64,000 bases of DNA, taken from the NCBI RefSeq assembly GCF_030687715.1, contig NZ_CP117445.1, forward strand, positions 685,501 to 749,500. Reading direction: 5' to 3'. A program made the position numbers and the translations under genes. Positions within the stretch are counted from its first letter, which is position 1, and the number at the start of each line of letters is the position of its first letter. Below, one piece after another: positions 45,386-55,069 of this stretch. The notes beneath the pieces are model-generated. The model did no database searches. It had not been told where the DNA came from and was given only the letters and a program-made list of their open reading frames with translations. The stretch is from Pseudomonas sp. FP2196 (GTDB lineage: Bacteria > Pseudomonadota > Gammaproteobacteria > Pseudomonadales > Pseudomonadaceae).

Positions 45386-47056
45386 TTACAGGGTTATGAC
45401 CGAATCGGTGGATTCCGATGAAAAAGTGGCACTTTGCTTTGATTCCCGCGCGGTCTGCACTCGATTGCGTCCGGCACCCTTGGCACGATACAGCGCTTCG
45501 TCTGCCTGACTGGCCATCATCAGGCTGTCGGAGTCGTCGTGCATCTCCACAACCCCGGCGCTAAAGGTGCACCACAAGTCCTGCGGCTGGGCCGGGTAAT
45601 GGATTTCGGCAAAACGCTGGCGAATCTCATCGAGCACTTTGTGCGCGGCTTCGATATCGGTGTCGGGCATGACGATCGCGAACTCTTCGCCACCGTATCG
45701 GCCAATGAAATCGGTCTTGCGCAGACGCTGTTTGAGAAACAGAGCCAGGCTTTTGATCACACGGTCGCCCATCGGATGGCCGTGGCTGTCGTTGACCCGC
45801 TTGAAGTGGTCAATGTCGAGCATCGCGAAGCTCAACGGCTTGTTCTCACGGCGGGCGCGGAACGAGCAGTCTTCGAGCAATTGCAGAATGTGCGTGTGGT
45901 TGTACAAACCGGTGAGGCTGTCGCGGACCATCCGCGCCTTGAGATTGCGCGCACGGGCGGCGCGGTTGCGCACCGTGGTGATCAAGTGGCGCGGTTTGAT
46001 CGGTTTGGTGAGGAAGTCGTCGCCGCCTTCGCTCATGGCGTCGAGCTGTTTATCCAGATCGTCCTCGGCCGACAGGTAAATGATCGGCACGCTGACGTAG
46101 CGGTCGTTGTGCCGGATCACTTTGGCCAATTCGGTGCCGGTACAGGCCGGCATGTACATGTCGAGGATGATCAGATCCGGCTGGAAATCCGCCAGTTCGG
46201 CCATCGCCTGAATCGGTTCGATCAAGGTACGGGTGACGATCCCGGCGCTGTTGAGCAGGCGCTCGGTGTGCAAGGCCTGGGCGCGGGAGTCATCGATGAT
46301 CAGTACTTTATAAGGTTCGTATTGAGCGACGCAGGTCAGGACTTCGATCTTCTCCAGCAGGCTCGATGCTTCGAGGGTGCCGGTGAGGAATTCCTGGCCG
46401 CCGGCGCGCACTGCGGCGAGACGGGTGGGCGTGTCGGTTTCGTGCAGGCTGAAGAACAACAGTGGCAACGGTTCTTCCAGACCGACCTGGGCTTCGGCGG
46501 CGAGTTTCAGCCCGACGCCGGCCCCGCTGAAATCCACGTCCATGACGATGGCGGCGGGCAGACGCTCGACCATCGACGAGCGAAACGCCGCGACGCTGTC
46601 CAGCGCCTGGGCACTCAGGCCGAAGAATTCCAGTTGTTTGGCCAGTCGTTCGGCGCGGTCGTGATCCTGCAGCATCACGTAAATCGGCTTGCGCAGCGGC
46701 GGCAGAAAGGTCTGGTCGAGTTGATCGCCATGACGCAGGCCGGTGCGCGACAAGCGCTGCATCAAGCGATTGAGGTCGGTGATCAGGCCGCTGCTCAGGC
46801 GGCCGCGATTGGCGTCCACCGCTTCCAGCGACTGGCCGATATGGCGCGCGAGCTGGGTGTGCTCGGGCTGTTCGAAGCGCTCGGCAAACCGCAGCAGGCG
46901 CAGGTTGGCCTCGCTCAGTTCGGCGAGGTCGACGGTGGACCATTCGCTGCGTTGCAGGCGCTGCCATATCTCAAGAATCTGACGTGCCTGATGAATTACC
47001 CGCTGGGCAAAGTGGTGCTTGAGACGCTCACGGCTGGGGTCTTCTGGCTCGGTCAT
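45386..47056 (-). CDS. gcbA: Diguanylate cyclase with two receiver domains (GcbA-like)
   Basis: This 556-aa protein has an N-terminal helical (Hpt-like) segment and a degenerate receiver at about 130-250. A canonical receiver follows ('VLIIDDSRAQAL', 'PDLIILDMYMPACTG', 'FLTKPIKP'), then a GGDEF domain with 'RYGGEEFAIVMP'. An inhibitory-site RxxD (RKTD) lies five residues before GGEEF. It should make c-di-GMP and favour attachment. GcbA promotes biofilm initiation in P. fluorescens and P. aeruginosa, and the neighbours (chemoreceptor and DUF2333) match that locus. The start overlaps no other gene. Confidence 0.9.
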   Translation of the reverse strand: MTEPEDPSRERLKHHFAQRVIHQARQILEIWQRLQRSEWSTVDLAELSEANLRLLRFAERFEQPEHTQLARHIGQSLEAVDANRGRLSSGLITDLNRLMQRLSRTGLRHGDQLDQTFLPPLRKPIYVMLQDHDRAERLAKQLEFFGLSAQALDSVAAFRSSMVERLPAAIVMDVDFSGAGVGLKLAAEAQVGLEEPLPLLFFSLHETDTPTRLAAVRAGGQEFLTGTLEASSLLEKIEVLTCVAQYEPYKVLIIDDSRAQALHTERLLNSAGIVTRTLIEPIQAMAELADFQPDLIILDMYMPACTGTELAKVIRHNDRYVSVPIIYLSAEDDLDKQLDAMSEGGDDFLTKPIKPRHLITTVRNRAARARNLKARMVRDSLTGLYNHTHILQLLEDCSFRARRENKPLSFAMLDIDHFKRVNDSHGHPMGDRVIKSLALFLKQRLRKTDFIGRYGGEEFAIVMPDTDIEAAHKVLDEIRQRFAEIHYPAQPQDLWCTFSAGVVEMHDDSDSLMMASQADEALYRAKGAGRNRVQTARESKQSATFSSESTDSVITL

Positions 47057-47489
47057 ATCCTGACTACTAGTTAGGCTGCATGCTGAGATCGACTGGTGGC
47101 TCTATGCTAGCACCTCTTTTCCCTTAGACGAGTGTTGCACGTCAATAATCTGCAATGCGTCACTATTCAGTTTCCGACCGAGTGGTTTTATTTTTGACCT
47201 GTTCGTCTGTCGAGTGCCTGTGTACAGGGGGTTGTCGGGAAGGGCAAGTGGGCTTGGGGACATTTTTTTCGTCGTATGCATAAGTGCGGTGAAGCCGTTG
47301 TGCGACTGTTTCAACGCCCTGCGTCGGCAGCGCAGGGGAGATGGCATCAGGGATTCCCTTAGTGCTGGCAGATGCGACATATGCCTGCGCGATTTGCGGC
47401 TTATCTATACTCGCGGGTGCCCGGCCTCGGCACGTTGTTGTATGGTTGTGGTCGAACCGTTGAACCCAAGTGATTGAAAGGATATCGCC
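47057..47489. other. Divergent intergenic region between gcbA and the DUF2333 gene
   Basis: These 433 bases hold no convincing gene; the open frames here are short with poor starts. TATACT at 47406-47411 is a good -10 for the plus-strand operon, without a clear -35. The minus-strand gcbA promoter should lie within the first 100 bases. GATTGAAAGGATATCGCC before the DUF2333 ATG is a clear ribosome binding site. Confidence 0.4.
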
Positions 47490-48557
47490 ATGCTGGACTG
47501 GAAAAACCGCGCGGGCGCCGCGCCTGAACGTGCCGCCGCGCCCAAGTCGGCCACCCGCAGCTATGTTGGCGGGCTGTTGTTCAGCCGCGCGCTGGCCACC
47601 CTGGTCGGCATTTATCTGTTGGTGACCATCGGCCTCGGTTGGTACTGGAGCCAGGAGCCGGCGTTGTTTCCCGTGGCGCAAAACGCTCAAGTGGCTGCCG
47701 AGAAAGAAGGCAAGCAGATGGTCATCGGCTACACCACGGTGGAAACCTTGAAGACCGTCGCTGGCACCTTGCTCGACAAGCCAGGCGGCTACATTTCCAA
47801 CGACCGCTTCCCGCCGGGCCTTTGGATGGACAACACCCCGAGCTGGGAATACGGCGTGCTGGTGCAGGTTCGCGACCTGACTCGCGCCCTGCGCAAAGAC
47901 TTCGCCCGTTCGCAATCGCAGTCGGCCGAAGACGCCGATCTGGCCAAGGCGGAACCGCGTTTCAACTTCGACAACAAGAGCTGGATCCTGCCATCCAGCG
48001 AGTCGGAATATCAGGAAGGCATCAACTCCCTGAGCCGCTATCAGGCGCGCCTGTCTGACCCTTCGCAGAAAAACGCACTGTTTTATGCGCGCGCCGACAA
48101 TCTGAACAACTGGCTGGGCGATGTCGGCACCCGTTTGGGTTCGCTGTCGCAGCGTCTTTCGGCCAGCGTCGGTCGCGTCAAACTCAATACGGCGCTGAAA
48201 ACCGAAACCCCGGCTGTTGGCGAAGTGCCGCAGGTTGACGAAGAAATCGTCGAAACCCCGTGGATGCAGATCGACAACGTGTTCTACGAAGCGCGCGGTC
48301 AGGCCTGGGCGCTGTCGCACTTGCTGCGCGCCATTGAAGTCGACTTCGCCGATGTGCTGGCGAAGAAGAACGCCACGGTTAGCGTGCGTCAGATCATCCG
48401 TGAACTGGAGGCGTCGCAAGAGCCAGTCTGGAGCCCGATGATTCTCAATGGCAGCGGCTTTGGGGTGCTGGCCAACCACTCGCTGGTCATGGCCAACTAT
48501 ATTTCCCGGGCCAACGCCGCCGTCATCGATCTGCGTCAACTGCTCAATCAGGGCTGA
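47490..48557 (+). CDS. DUF2333 family membrane protein
   Basis: This 355-aa protein has one N-terminal transmembrane helix (about 30-52, 'LATLVGIYLLVTIGLGWYW') and a large periplasmic DUF2333 domain ('FPPGLWMDNTPSWEYGVL' near the start). The function is unknown; the family is common in gamma-proteobacteria. It lies three bases before the NUDIX gene, giving an operon with NUDIX and perhaps sui1. The order matches P. aeruginosa PA4842-PA4840. Confidence 0.85.
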   Translation: MLDWKNRAGAAPERAAAPKSATRSYVGGLLFSRALATLVGIYLLVTIGLGWYWSQEPALFPVAQNAQVAAEKEGKQMVIGYTTVETLKTVAGTLLDKPGGYISNDRFPPGLWMDNTPSWEYGVLVQVRDLTRALRKDFARSQSQSAEDADLAKAEPRFNFDNKSWILPSSESEYQEGINSLSRYQARLSDPSQKNALFYARADNLNNWLGDVGTRLGSLSQRLSASVGRVKLNTALKTETPAVGEVPQVDEEIVETPWMQIDNVFYEARGQAWALSHLLRAIEVDFADVLAKKNATVSVRQIIRELEASQEPVWSPMILNGSGFGVLANHSLVMANYISRANAAVIDLRQLLNQG

Positions 48558-48560
48558 TTA

Positions 48561-49118
48561 ATGAGTCATAACGCCAAAGAGGCGGCCCATCGTGCCGCCT
48601 CGGATGCCGAACAGATCGCCTGGGTCGACGAGCAGGACAACCTGCTCGGCGCCCTGGTGCGTGCCGATTTGCGCGAACGCGGGCTGATCGGTCGCGGCAC
48701 TTACATCATGCTGTTCAATTCCGCCGGTGAGCTTTGCGTGCATCGGCGTACGTTGAGCAAAGCCATTTATCCCGGTTACTGGGACGTGGCGGCGGGTGGC
48801 ATGGTGCAGGCCGACGAGACTTATGCCGAGTCGGCAGCCCGAGAGCTGGAAGAAGAACTGGGCGTCAGTGGTGTGGAGCTCACCGCTCACGATCATTTCT
48901 ACTTCGAAGACACCGGCAACCGTCTGTGGTGCTCGGCGTTTTCCGCCGTGTGGGATGGCCCGTTGAAACTGCAACCGGAAGAGGTGCTGGAAGCGCGCTT
49001 TATTCCGGTCGAGCAGGTGCTGCAGGAAATCCAGCAGAAGCCTTATTGCCCGGACTCTCTGGCCGCGTTGAAGCGCTATCTGAAGGCGCAGCAAAGCGAC
49101 GTCGCAAAGAACACATAA
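48561..49118 (+). CDS. NUDIX hydrolase
   Basis: This 185-aa protein contains the NUDIX box: 'GGMVQADETYAESAARELEE' followed by ELG, matching GX5EX7REUXEEXGU. The upstream 'HRRTLSKAIYPGYWDVAA' resembles the IDI/YfcD subgroup. It hydrolyses a nucleoside-diphosphate-linked or related substrate, which cannot be named from sequence. It begins three bases after the DUF2333 stop. Confidence 0.9.
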   Translation: MSHNAKEAAHRAASDAEQIAWVDEQDNLLGALVRADLRERGLIGRGTYIMLFNSAGELCVHRRTLSKAIYPGYWDVAAGGMVQADETYAESAARELEEELGVSGVELTAHDHFYFEDTGNRLWCSAFSAVWDGPLKLQPEEVLEARFIPVEQVLQEIQQKPYCPDSLAALKRYLKAQQSDVAKNT

Positions 49119-49305
49119 ATTGGCGCCGATTGGCACTTAGCAATCGGGTTTTTTGCCGTTACACTGCGCGACCTTTTCAAGCTGCACCGTCCTGCTTTTA
49201 TTGAAGCCTCGGTGCAGTAGCGCTGCCCCTGCCTGAGTGGGGCTTCGCGGTCGATGACCTTGCCCAAGGTCGCGATCAGTCTTTGTCCTCCCAAGAGGAT
49301 TGCCG

Positions 49306-49677
49306 GTGGCCAAAAAAGCCGCATCCTTCGCCGCCTTAGGTGGCCTGGTATTTTCCACCGACGCAGGTCGTCATTGCCCGGAATGCAGTAAGCCGGTGGA
49401 CGCCTGTATCTGCAAACAAACCGTGATCCCGGCCGGCGACGGCATTGCCCGCGTGCGTCGCGAGAGCAAGGGCCGTGGCGGCAAGACGGTGACCACCATC
49501 ACCGGCGTGCCACTGGCCGAAGACGCCCTCAAAGAGTTGGCGACAACGTTGAAGAAACGTTGCGGCACCGGCGGGGCGTTGAAAGACGGAATCATCGAAA
49601 TCCAGGGCGATCATGTCGAGCTACTCTTGGCCGAGTTGATCAAGCACGGTTTCAAAGCGAAGAAGTCCGGCGGCTAG
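49306..49677 (+). CDS. yciH: eIF1/SUI1-family translation factor (YciH-like)
   Basis: This 123-aa protein has an N-terminal Cys-containing part ('CPECSKPVDACICKQ') and a SUI1 domain ('VRRESKGRGGKTVTTITGVP', 'LKKRCGTGGALKDGIIEIQG'). The bacterial homologue YciH is thought to affect start-site fidelity or stress translation. The GTG at 49306 follows AAGAGGATTGCCG and gives MAKKAASFAALGG; a TTG two codons upstream is less likely. It precedes speA as in P. aeruginosa. Confidence 0.9.
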   Translation: MAKKAASFAALGGLVFSTDAGRHCPECSKPVDACICKQTVIPAGDGIARVRRESKGRGGKTVTTITGVPLAEDALKELATTLKKRCGTGGALKDGIIEIQGDHVELLLAELIKHGFKAKKSGG

Positions 49678-49681
49678 CAGC

Positions 49682-49759
49682 CTCTGTGAAAACCACCTGC
49701 GGCTTGATCCGGCTCTGAAAGTCTTCGGGTCCGGCGTCGTCTCCATGGTTTTCACAGAG
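49682..49759 (+). other. Long-loop inverted repeat between sui1 and speA
   Basis: The 14-base arms CTCTGTGAAAACCA (49682-49695) and TGGTTTTCACAGAG (49746-49759) are perfect complements around a 50-base loop. The loop has an inner stem (CCGG...CCGG around CTTCGGG). There is no T run, so it is not a standard terminator. It may be a processed 3' end, a structured leader for speA or a small RNA. Confidence 0.5.
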
Positions 49760-49897
49760 CCTGTTCATGACCGGTTTCTAAACTCCACGCAGTCCGCGCG
49801 GTCTACCGCCGCGCTGACGAACCGTCATTTTCATTCTTTAGACTGCGCCGGCCTGAACGTCAGGCGACGCACTATGACTTCTTTATAGGGGACTTCG

Positions 49898-51811
49898 ATG
49901 TCCGTACGACGCACACGCAAAGACGATGGCAGCCAATGGACAGTTGCGGACAGCCGCAGTGTTTACGGGATTCGCCATTGGGGGGCCGGGTATTTCGCGA
50001 TCAATGACGCCGGTCGCGTCGAAGTTCGTCCGAACGGCCCGAGCAGCTCGCCTATCGACCTGTTCGAGCAAGTCGACCAACTGCGCAAAAGCGGTTTGTC
50101 CTTGCCGTTGCTGGTTCGCTTCCCCGACATCCTGCAAGACCGTGTACGCCAGTTGACCGGCGCTTTCGATTCGAACATCGAGCGCCTGGAATACCAGAGC
50201 AAATACACCGCGCTGTACCCGATCAAGGTCAACCAGCAAGAGGCGGTGATCGAGAACATCATCGCCACCCAGGACGTCTCCATCGGTCTGGAAGCCGGCT
50301 CCAAGCCTGAGCTGCTGGCGGTGCTGGCACTGGCGCCGAAAGGCGGCACCATCGTCTGCAACGGTTACAAAGACCGCGAGTTCATCCGTCTGGCGCTCAT
50401 GGGCCAGAAGCTCGGCCACAACGTGTTCATCGTGATCGAGAAAGAATCCGAAGTCGGTCTGGTGATCGAAGAAGCCGCCTCGCTGAAGGTCAAGCCGCAG
50501 GTCGGCCTGCGTGTGCGTCTGTCGTCGCTGGCCTCGTCCAAATGGGCGGACACCGGTGGCGAGAAATCCAAGTTCGGCCTGTCGGCAGCGCAACTGCTGT
50601 CGGTGGTCGAGCGCTTCCGTGCCGCCGGACTGGATCAGGGCATTCGCCTGCTGCACTTCCACATGGGTTCGCAGATCGCCAACCTCGCTGACTATCAGCA
50701 CGGCTTCAAGGAAGCGATCCGTTACTACGGCGAGCTGCGTAATCTCGGTCTGCCGGTCGATCACATCGACGTCGGCGGCGGTCTGGGTGTCGACTACGAC
50801 GGCACCCACTCGCGCAATGCCAGTTCGATCAACTACGACATGGACGATTACGCCGGTGTCGTGGTCGGGATGCTCAAGGAATTCTGCGACGCGCAGAGCC
50901 TGCCGCACCCGCACATTTTCTCCGAAAGCGGCCGCTCGCTGACCGCACACCACGCCATGCTGGTGGTGCAGGTGACCGACGTCGAGAAACACAACGACGA
51001 AATCCCGCTGATCGAAAACAAGGAAAACCTGCCGGAAACCGTACAGTGGCTGGTTGACCTGCTCGGCCCGACCGACATCGAAATGGTCACCGAAACCTAC
51101 TGGCGCGCTACCCACTACATGAGCGATGTGGCCGCACAGTACGCCGACGGCAAACTGACCCTGGCTGAAAAAGCCCTGGCCGAGCAATGCTACTTTGCGG
51201 TGTGCCGTCGCCTGCACAACTCGCTGAAGGCGCGTCAGCGTTCGCACCGTCAGGTGCTCGACGAACTCAACGACAAGCTGGCCGACAAGTACATCTGCAA
51301 CTTCTCGGTATTCCAGAGCCTGCCGGACACCTGGGCGATTGATCAGGTGCTGCCGATCATCCCGCTGCATCGTCTGGATGAAGAGCCGCTGCGCCGTGCC
51401 GTGCTGCAAGATCTGACCTGCGACTCCGACGGCAAGATCAACCAGTACGTCGACGAGCAGAGCATCGAGACCAGTCTGCCGGTGCACGGTCTGAACGAGG
51501 GCGAAGACTACCTGCTGGGTGTGTTCCTGGTCGGCGCCTATCAGGAAATCCTCGGTGACATGCACAACCTGTTTGGTGACACCGACTCGGTGAACATCTA
51601 CCAGAACGCCGATGGCAGCGTTTACCACGCCGGCATCGAAACCCACGACACCATCGAAGACATGCTGCGTTACGTGCACTTGTCGCCGGAAGAACTGATG
51701 ACTCACTACCGCGACAAGTGCGCCAGTGCCCGCATCAGTGCCAGCGAGCGCACGCAATTTCTTGATGCCTTGCGTCTGGGTCTGACCCGCTCCTCTTACC
51801 TGTCTTCCTGA
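49898..51811 (+). CDS. speA: Biosynthetic arginine decarboxylase
   Basis: This 637-aa PLP enzyme has '[15 protein letters not shown]' with the PLP-binding Lys, '[12 protein letters not shown]', '[15 protein letters not shown]' and '[15 protein letters not shown]'. It makes agmatine for putrescine synthesis. The start ATG has AGGGGACTTCG before it. A candidate promoter (TGACGA, 18 bases, TAGACT at 49839-49844) lies about 50 bases upstream. A strong hairpin follows the stop. The gene order sui1-speA is conserved in pseudomonads. Confidence 0.96.
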   Translation: MSVRRTRKDDGSQWTVADSRSVYGIRHWGAGYFAINDAGRVEVRPNGPSSSPIDLFEQVDQLRKSGLSLPLLVRFPDILQDRVRQLTGAFDSNIERLEYQSKYTALYPIKVNQQEAVIENIIATQDVSIGLEAGSKPELLAVLALAPKGGTIVCNGYKDREFIRLALMGQKLGHNVFIVIEKESEVGLVIEEAASLKVKPQVGLRVRLSSLASSKWADTGGEKSKFGLSAAQLLSVVERFRAAGLDQGIRLLHFHMGSQIANLADYQHGFKEAIRYYGELRNLGLPVDHIDVGGGLGVDYDGTHSRNASSINYDMDDYAGVVVGMLKEFCDAQSLPHPHIFSESGRSLTAHHAMLVVQVTDVEKHNDEIPLIENKENLPETVQWLVDLLGPTDIEMVTETYWRATHYMSDVAAQYADGKLTLAEKALAEQCYFAVCRRLHNSLKARQRSHRQVLDELNDKLADKYICNFSVFQSLPDTWAIDQVLPIIPLHRLDEEPLRRAVLQDLTCDSDGKINQYVDEQSIETSLPVHGLNEGEDYLLGVFLVGAYQEILGDMHNLFGDTDSVNIYQNADGSVYHAGIETHDTIEDMLRYVHLSPEELMTHYRDKCASARISASERTQFLDALRLGLTRSSYLSS

Positions 51812-51823
51812 GGCCAGGTAGCG

Positions 51824-51885
51824 ATCTCGCAGGGTTGTCTGAAATTTTCCCGCAAGCTGTGGAAAATTCGGATGACCCTGTGAGA
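51824..51885 (+). terminator. Long hairpin after speA
   Basis: ATCTCGCAGGGT (51824-51835) pairs with ACCCTGTGAGAT (51874-51885) with one mismatch, and the inner GAAATTTTCC pairs with GGAAAATTC. The stem is long, but no T run follows directly, so it may be a structure that stabilises or terminates with Rho. Confidence 0.55.
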
Positions 51886-52044
51886 TACATCCCAAAGTCT
51901 TCGCGAAATGCTTGGCTATCTCGGCCAGCAAAGTCATCCGGTCTGCTTTTCGCGTAGGTCATTTCCTAAGTTGTACTTCGGCACTCTACTCGGCCATGGC
52001 TCTCGGCGAGAATCCCCGACCGCCCCTCCTGTAGAGATCCGCCT

Positions 52045-53391
52045 ATGTTCGATCAAGCCAACGAGTCCTCGTTTCGTCTCGATGTAGCGGGCCTGTCCGA
52101 CCCTTTCGAAGTCCTCGCCTTCACCGGTAGCGAGGCCCTGAGCGAGCCTTTTGCGTTCGAGATCGATGTGTTGATCGACGATCCGCAACTGGACCTTGCC
52201 GGCCTGCTTTACCGTTCGGCTTTCCTGTGTTTCGGCCCGTCGGGGGAGGGCGTGCACGGGCAATTGCAGAGCCTCGTCCAGCATGAGCAGGGGCACGGTT
52301 CCAGACTGAGCCGGATCCGCCTGGGGCCGAAACTTGGCTGCCTCGATCTGCGGATCAGTCAACGGATTTTCAGTGGCCGTTCGGTGCCGCAGATCATTGA
52401 GCAAGTGCTCAGGGAGCACGGTATCGTCGGTGCGCAGCGCCGCTTCGAGTTGCGTGGCGACTACCCGGCGCGCACGTTCTGCACGCAATACCGTGAATCG
52501 GATCTGCAACTGCTGCAACGCTTGTGCGCGCAGGCGCGGATTCACTATTTCTTCGAGCACCAGCGCGGCGGTCATTGCCTGGTATTCGGCGATGATCCGG
52601 CGCAGTTGCCGTTGGCTGACGCCGCTTTGTATCAGGGCGAGCCCGCCGATCCTTGTGCCGGCCCCGCGGTACACCATTGGCAATTGCAGGAAACGTGTCA
52701 GGCCGAAGGCACCTGGCTGGCACCACATGCCGAAGGACGCAGTGACCTGGCGGCGTTGCGTAGCGGCCAATGGCTGCGTCTGGTCGGGCATCCCTTCGCC
52801 GAATGCAATCGCCATTGGTTGCTGACCAAGGTGGAACATAGCGCCGATCCGGCCCTTGATCTGCCTTATGCCAACCGGTTGTTCGGTGCGCAGCAGGTGC
52901 CAGCGTGTGCGTCGGCCGCCGAGCCGTCGAGACTGCGCATGCACAGTCTGCAACGGGCCTGGGTGGTGGCGGTCGACGAACCTCAGCCCGATCATTTGCG
53001 CCCGGTGGCGGTGCAGTTCGACTGGCTCTATCAGGGTGAAGGTGCGGCGCCGAGTCACTGTTGGCTGCCGCTCGCTCCAGCCTTGGCTGATGCGCCGCTG
53101 GCGCTTGGCGATGGCGTCGAGGTCGTGGTGAGTTTCTTTGAAGGCGATCCCGATCAGCCGATGATCAGCGGGGTGCTGCAACCACCGGCCGCCACCCCGA
53201 ACATCACCGATGACCCGCCGCCACCATTGCCGGAGAAATTGGTCAGTGAAGGCCTGCAGCAATTGCTCAGATCAGGCGAGCCGCTCTTGTTGCTGTGCCT
53301 GATGCCCGGAGGCGGCAGTTTCAGCCACTGCACAGAGGTCGTGTGCAGTTGTCGGTTACTCACCGCGCTTGAACAGAGCGGCGCAACATGA
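52045..53391 (+). CDS. Short VgrG-family protein (gp27 and OB-fold, no beta-helix spike)
   Basis: This 448-aa protein has the VgrG gp27-like region (about 1-290, with 'LSEPFAFEIDVL', 'SVPQIIEQVLREHGI', 'YRESDLQLLQRLCAQARIHY') and a gp5-like OB-fold (about 320-395, 'VEVVVSFFEGDPDQPMISGV'). The usual C-terminal beta-helix repeats are absent. The protein ends with a Pro-rich and hydrophobic tail containing 'PGGGSFSHC'. Conventional VgrG proteins are about 600 aa or longer. It overlaps the DUF4123 gene by 4 bp, which supports a type VI secretion role. No tss structural genes or Hcp are nearby. It may be an adaptor-like tip that trimerises with other VgrG proteins, or a degenerate copy. Confidence 0.82.
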   Translation: MFDQANESSFRLDVAGLSDPFEVLAFTGSEALSEPFAFEIDVLIDDPQLDLAGLLYRSAFLCFGPSGEGVHGQLQSLVQHEQGHGSRLSRIRLGPKLGCLDLRISQRIFSGRSVPQIIEQVLREHGIVGAQRRFELRGDYPARTFCTQYRESDLQLLQRLCAQARIHYFFEHQRGGHCLVFGDDPAQLPLADAALYQGEPADPCAGPAVHHWQLQETCQAEGTWLAPHAEGRSDLAALRSGQWLRLVGHPFAECNRHWLLTKVEHSADPALDLPYANRLFGAQQVPACASAAEPSRLRMHSLQRAWVVAVDEPQPDHLRPVAVQFDWLYQGEGAAPSHCWLPLAPALADAPLALGDGVEVVVSFFEGDPDQPMISGVLQPPAATPNITDDPPPPLPEKLVSEGLQQLLRSGEPLLLLCLMPGGGSFSHCTEVVCSCRLLTALEQSGAT

Positions 53392-54182
53392 GCGGCGCGG
53401 CGCTGGAGCCGATGGCGCAATGGCTGTTGCTCGACGGCCCGGATGCATCGCGGGCCTTGACGCTACTGCGACAGGCTTTCGGCGACGTGCGGCGCTTCTG
53501 GCTGTTTGACGGTACCGAGTTCGAGCCGGTGAGCGCGCACGGCCCGGTGCTGATTGACCTGCGTGATAGCCAGGCGCTGGGGGCGTTGTGTCAACGCGAT
53601 CCGGATACCTGGCGCGGCTTGCTGCTGGGCAGCGAGGCGCCGGCGCCTGAACTGCTGAGCCACTTGCAACGCATGCTCACGATCTCGTTCGGATTGAACC
53701 ATCGGGCCTTGCTCAGCTATTACAACCGCCAGACCGCCAGCTATTTCTTCGACGCCTGCGATGCTGGCGAATTGAGTCGCTGGCTGGGTCCGATCCGCCA
53801 GTTGCGCTGGTTCGGTGGCACCTGGGCCGATCGTGCGATTGGCAGCCAGGGCTGGCAGCAGTTACGCAACCCCGGGCTTGCCGTAGAACCATTGAACATC
53901 GAAGAAAGCCTTACGCGACGGCAGCGCGAACGCCTGCAAACCTGCCTGTTGGAGCAGCACATCTGGCGCTGGTGCCAATCATTCGGAACCGATTACGCAA
54001 CGATGGCCTCCCATGTTCAACAAGGTTTGGCGCTGGGGTTCAGCGACCGCAGTGTGCTCGATGGCTGGTTGTGGCTACGCTTGCTGCATCCGCGCGCCGT
54101 GCTGGTGCCGCCGCCGGTGGGGCTGACCCAGCAGGAGCGGCTCGACCATGTACGTCGCCAGTGGGGTGGCGATCAATCCTGA
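53388..54182 (+). CDS. DUF4123 protein (type VI effector adaptor/chaperone)
   Basis: This 264-aa protein has the DUF4123 pattern: 'WLLLDGPDASRALTLL', 'LLLGSEAPAPELLSHLQRML', and 'ALLSYYNRQTASYFFDACD' with 'LGPIRQLRWFGG'. DUF4123 (Tap/TEC) proteins load effectors onto a cognate VgrG. It overlaps the vgrG stop (ATGA) and is followed 11 bases later by a lipoprotein hydrolase gene. The normal partner, a toxin effector, is not evident unless the hydrolase has that role. Confidence 0.85.
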   Translation: MSGAALEPMAQWLLLDGPDASRALTLLRQAFGDVRRFWLFDGTEFEPVSAHGPVLIDLRDSQALGALCQRDPDTWRGLLLGSEAPAPELLSHLQRMLTISFGLNHRALLSYYNRQTASYFFDACDAGELSRWLGPIRQLRWFGGTWADRAIGSQGWQQLRNPGLAVEPLNIEESLTRRQRERLQTCLLEQHIWRWCQSFGTDYATMASHVQQGLALGFSDRSVLDGWLWLRLLHPRAVLVPPPVGLTQQERLDHVRRQWGGDQS

Positions 54183-54193
54183 GGTTCGCGCGT

Positions 54194-55069
54194 ATGGCAG
54201 GTTTTTTCCGGCAAGGGTTCGGCGCCATGATCGGCGCTGTAGTGGTGTTGCTGCTAAGCGCGTGTTCGCCGGTAACACTGCTCAATGCGCTGACGCCGGA
54301 CAGCACGTTCGAAAAAACCACGGGCATTGCCTACGGTGACGATCCCCGGCAGAAGCTCGATGTCTACGTGCCGCGTGATGGATTGGCGGATGCGCCGGTC
54401 GTGGTGTTTTTCTACGGTGGCAGCTGGAACAGCGGCGCGCGCGAGGATTACGCTTTTGTTGGCGAGGCGCTGGCGTCCCGGGGGATTGTCGCGGTCGTGG
54501 CGGATTATCGGTTGTATCCGCAGGTGCGTTATCCACTGTTTCTTCAAGACAACGCGCGGGCGGTGGCGTGGACCCGTGCGCACATTCGCGAGTTTTCCGG
54601 CAATCCGCAACGCTTGTATCTGATGGGGCACAGCTCCGGTGGCTACAACGCGGCGATGCTGGCGCTGGATGACGACTTGCTCGCTGCCGTGGGGATGTCG
54701 CCCAAGGACATCAGTGGCTGGATCGGTCTGGCCGGGCCGTACGATTTTCTGCCAATCGTGAATCCTGATGTGCGCCCGGTGTTTTTCTGGCCAGACTCAC
54801 CGCCGCAGTCGCAGCCGATCAATCACGTCAGTCGCGGCGCACCGCCAGCTCTGCTGATCGCGGCGAACAAGGACGATCTGGTCAACCCGACCCGCAACAC
54901 CGCCGGCCTCGCCCGCAAACTGCGCGAGGCCGGGGTGCCGGTACAGGACCTGTATTACTCGCGGCCCAATCACATCACGCTGGTGGCGACCCTGTCGCGA
55001 CCACTGCGTCGACTGGCGCCGGTGCTCGATCAAGTGGTCGGCTTCATCGAGCACACGCCGGCTCAGTGA
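54194..55069 (+). CDS. Alpha/beta hydrolase lipoprotein (carboxylesterase-like)
   Basis: This 291-aa protein starts MAGFFRQGFGAMIGAVVVLL and has a lipobox LLSAC, so it should be a lipoprotein. The hydrolase core has an oxyanion 'FFYGGSWNSG', a nucleophile elbow GHSSGG with Ser147, 'IAANKDDLVNP' (acid) and 'RPNHITLV' (His). This is the hormone-sensitive-lipase/BD-FAE-like esterase plan. The frame is open upstream into the DUF4123 gene, but the ATG at 54194 with GAGG nine bases before is convincing. It may be a stand-alone envelope esterase or a partner of the VgrG/DUF4123 pair. Its 3' end overlaps the convergent MATE gene by 7 bp. Confidence 0.85.
   Translation: MAGFFRQGFGAMIGAVVVLLLSACSPVTLLNALTPDSTFEKTTGIAYGDDPRQKLDVYVPRDGLADAPVVVFFYGGSWNSGAREDYAFVGEALASRGIVAVVADYRLYPQVRYPLFLQDNARAVAWTRAHIREFSGNPQRLYLMGHSSGGYNAAMLALDDDLLAAVGMSPKDISGWIGLAGPYDFLPIVNPDVRPVFFWPDSPPQSQPINHVSRGAPPALLIAANKDDLVNPTRNTAGLARKLREAGVPVQDLYYSRPNHITLVATLSRPLRRLAPVLDQVVGFIEHTPAQ

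Noticed and set aside
47102..47380. 92-codon minus-strand frame in the gcbA/DUF2333 gap
   Set aside because: No family features and no good ribosome binding site; it sits in a region expected to hold two promoters.
49883..51937. 684-codon minus-strand open frame opposite speA
   Set aside because: It is a shadow of speA, which has all PLP-enzyme motifs and a good ribosome binding site.
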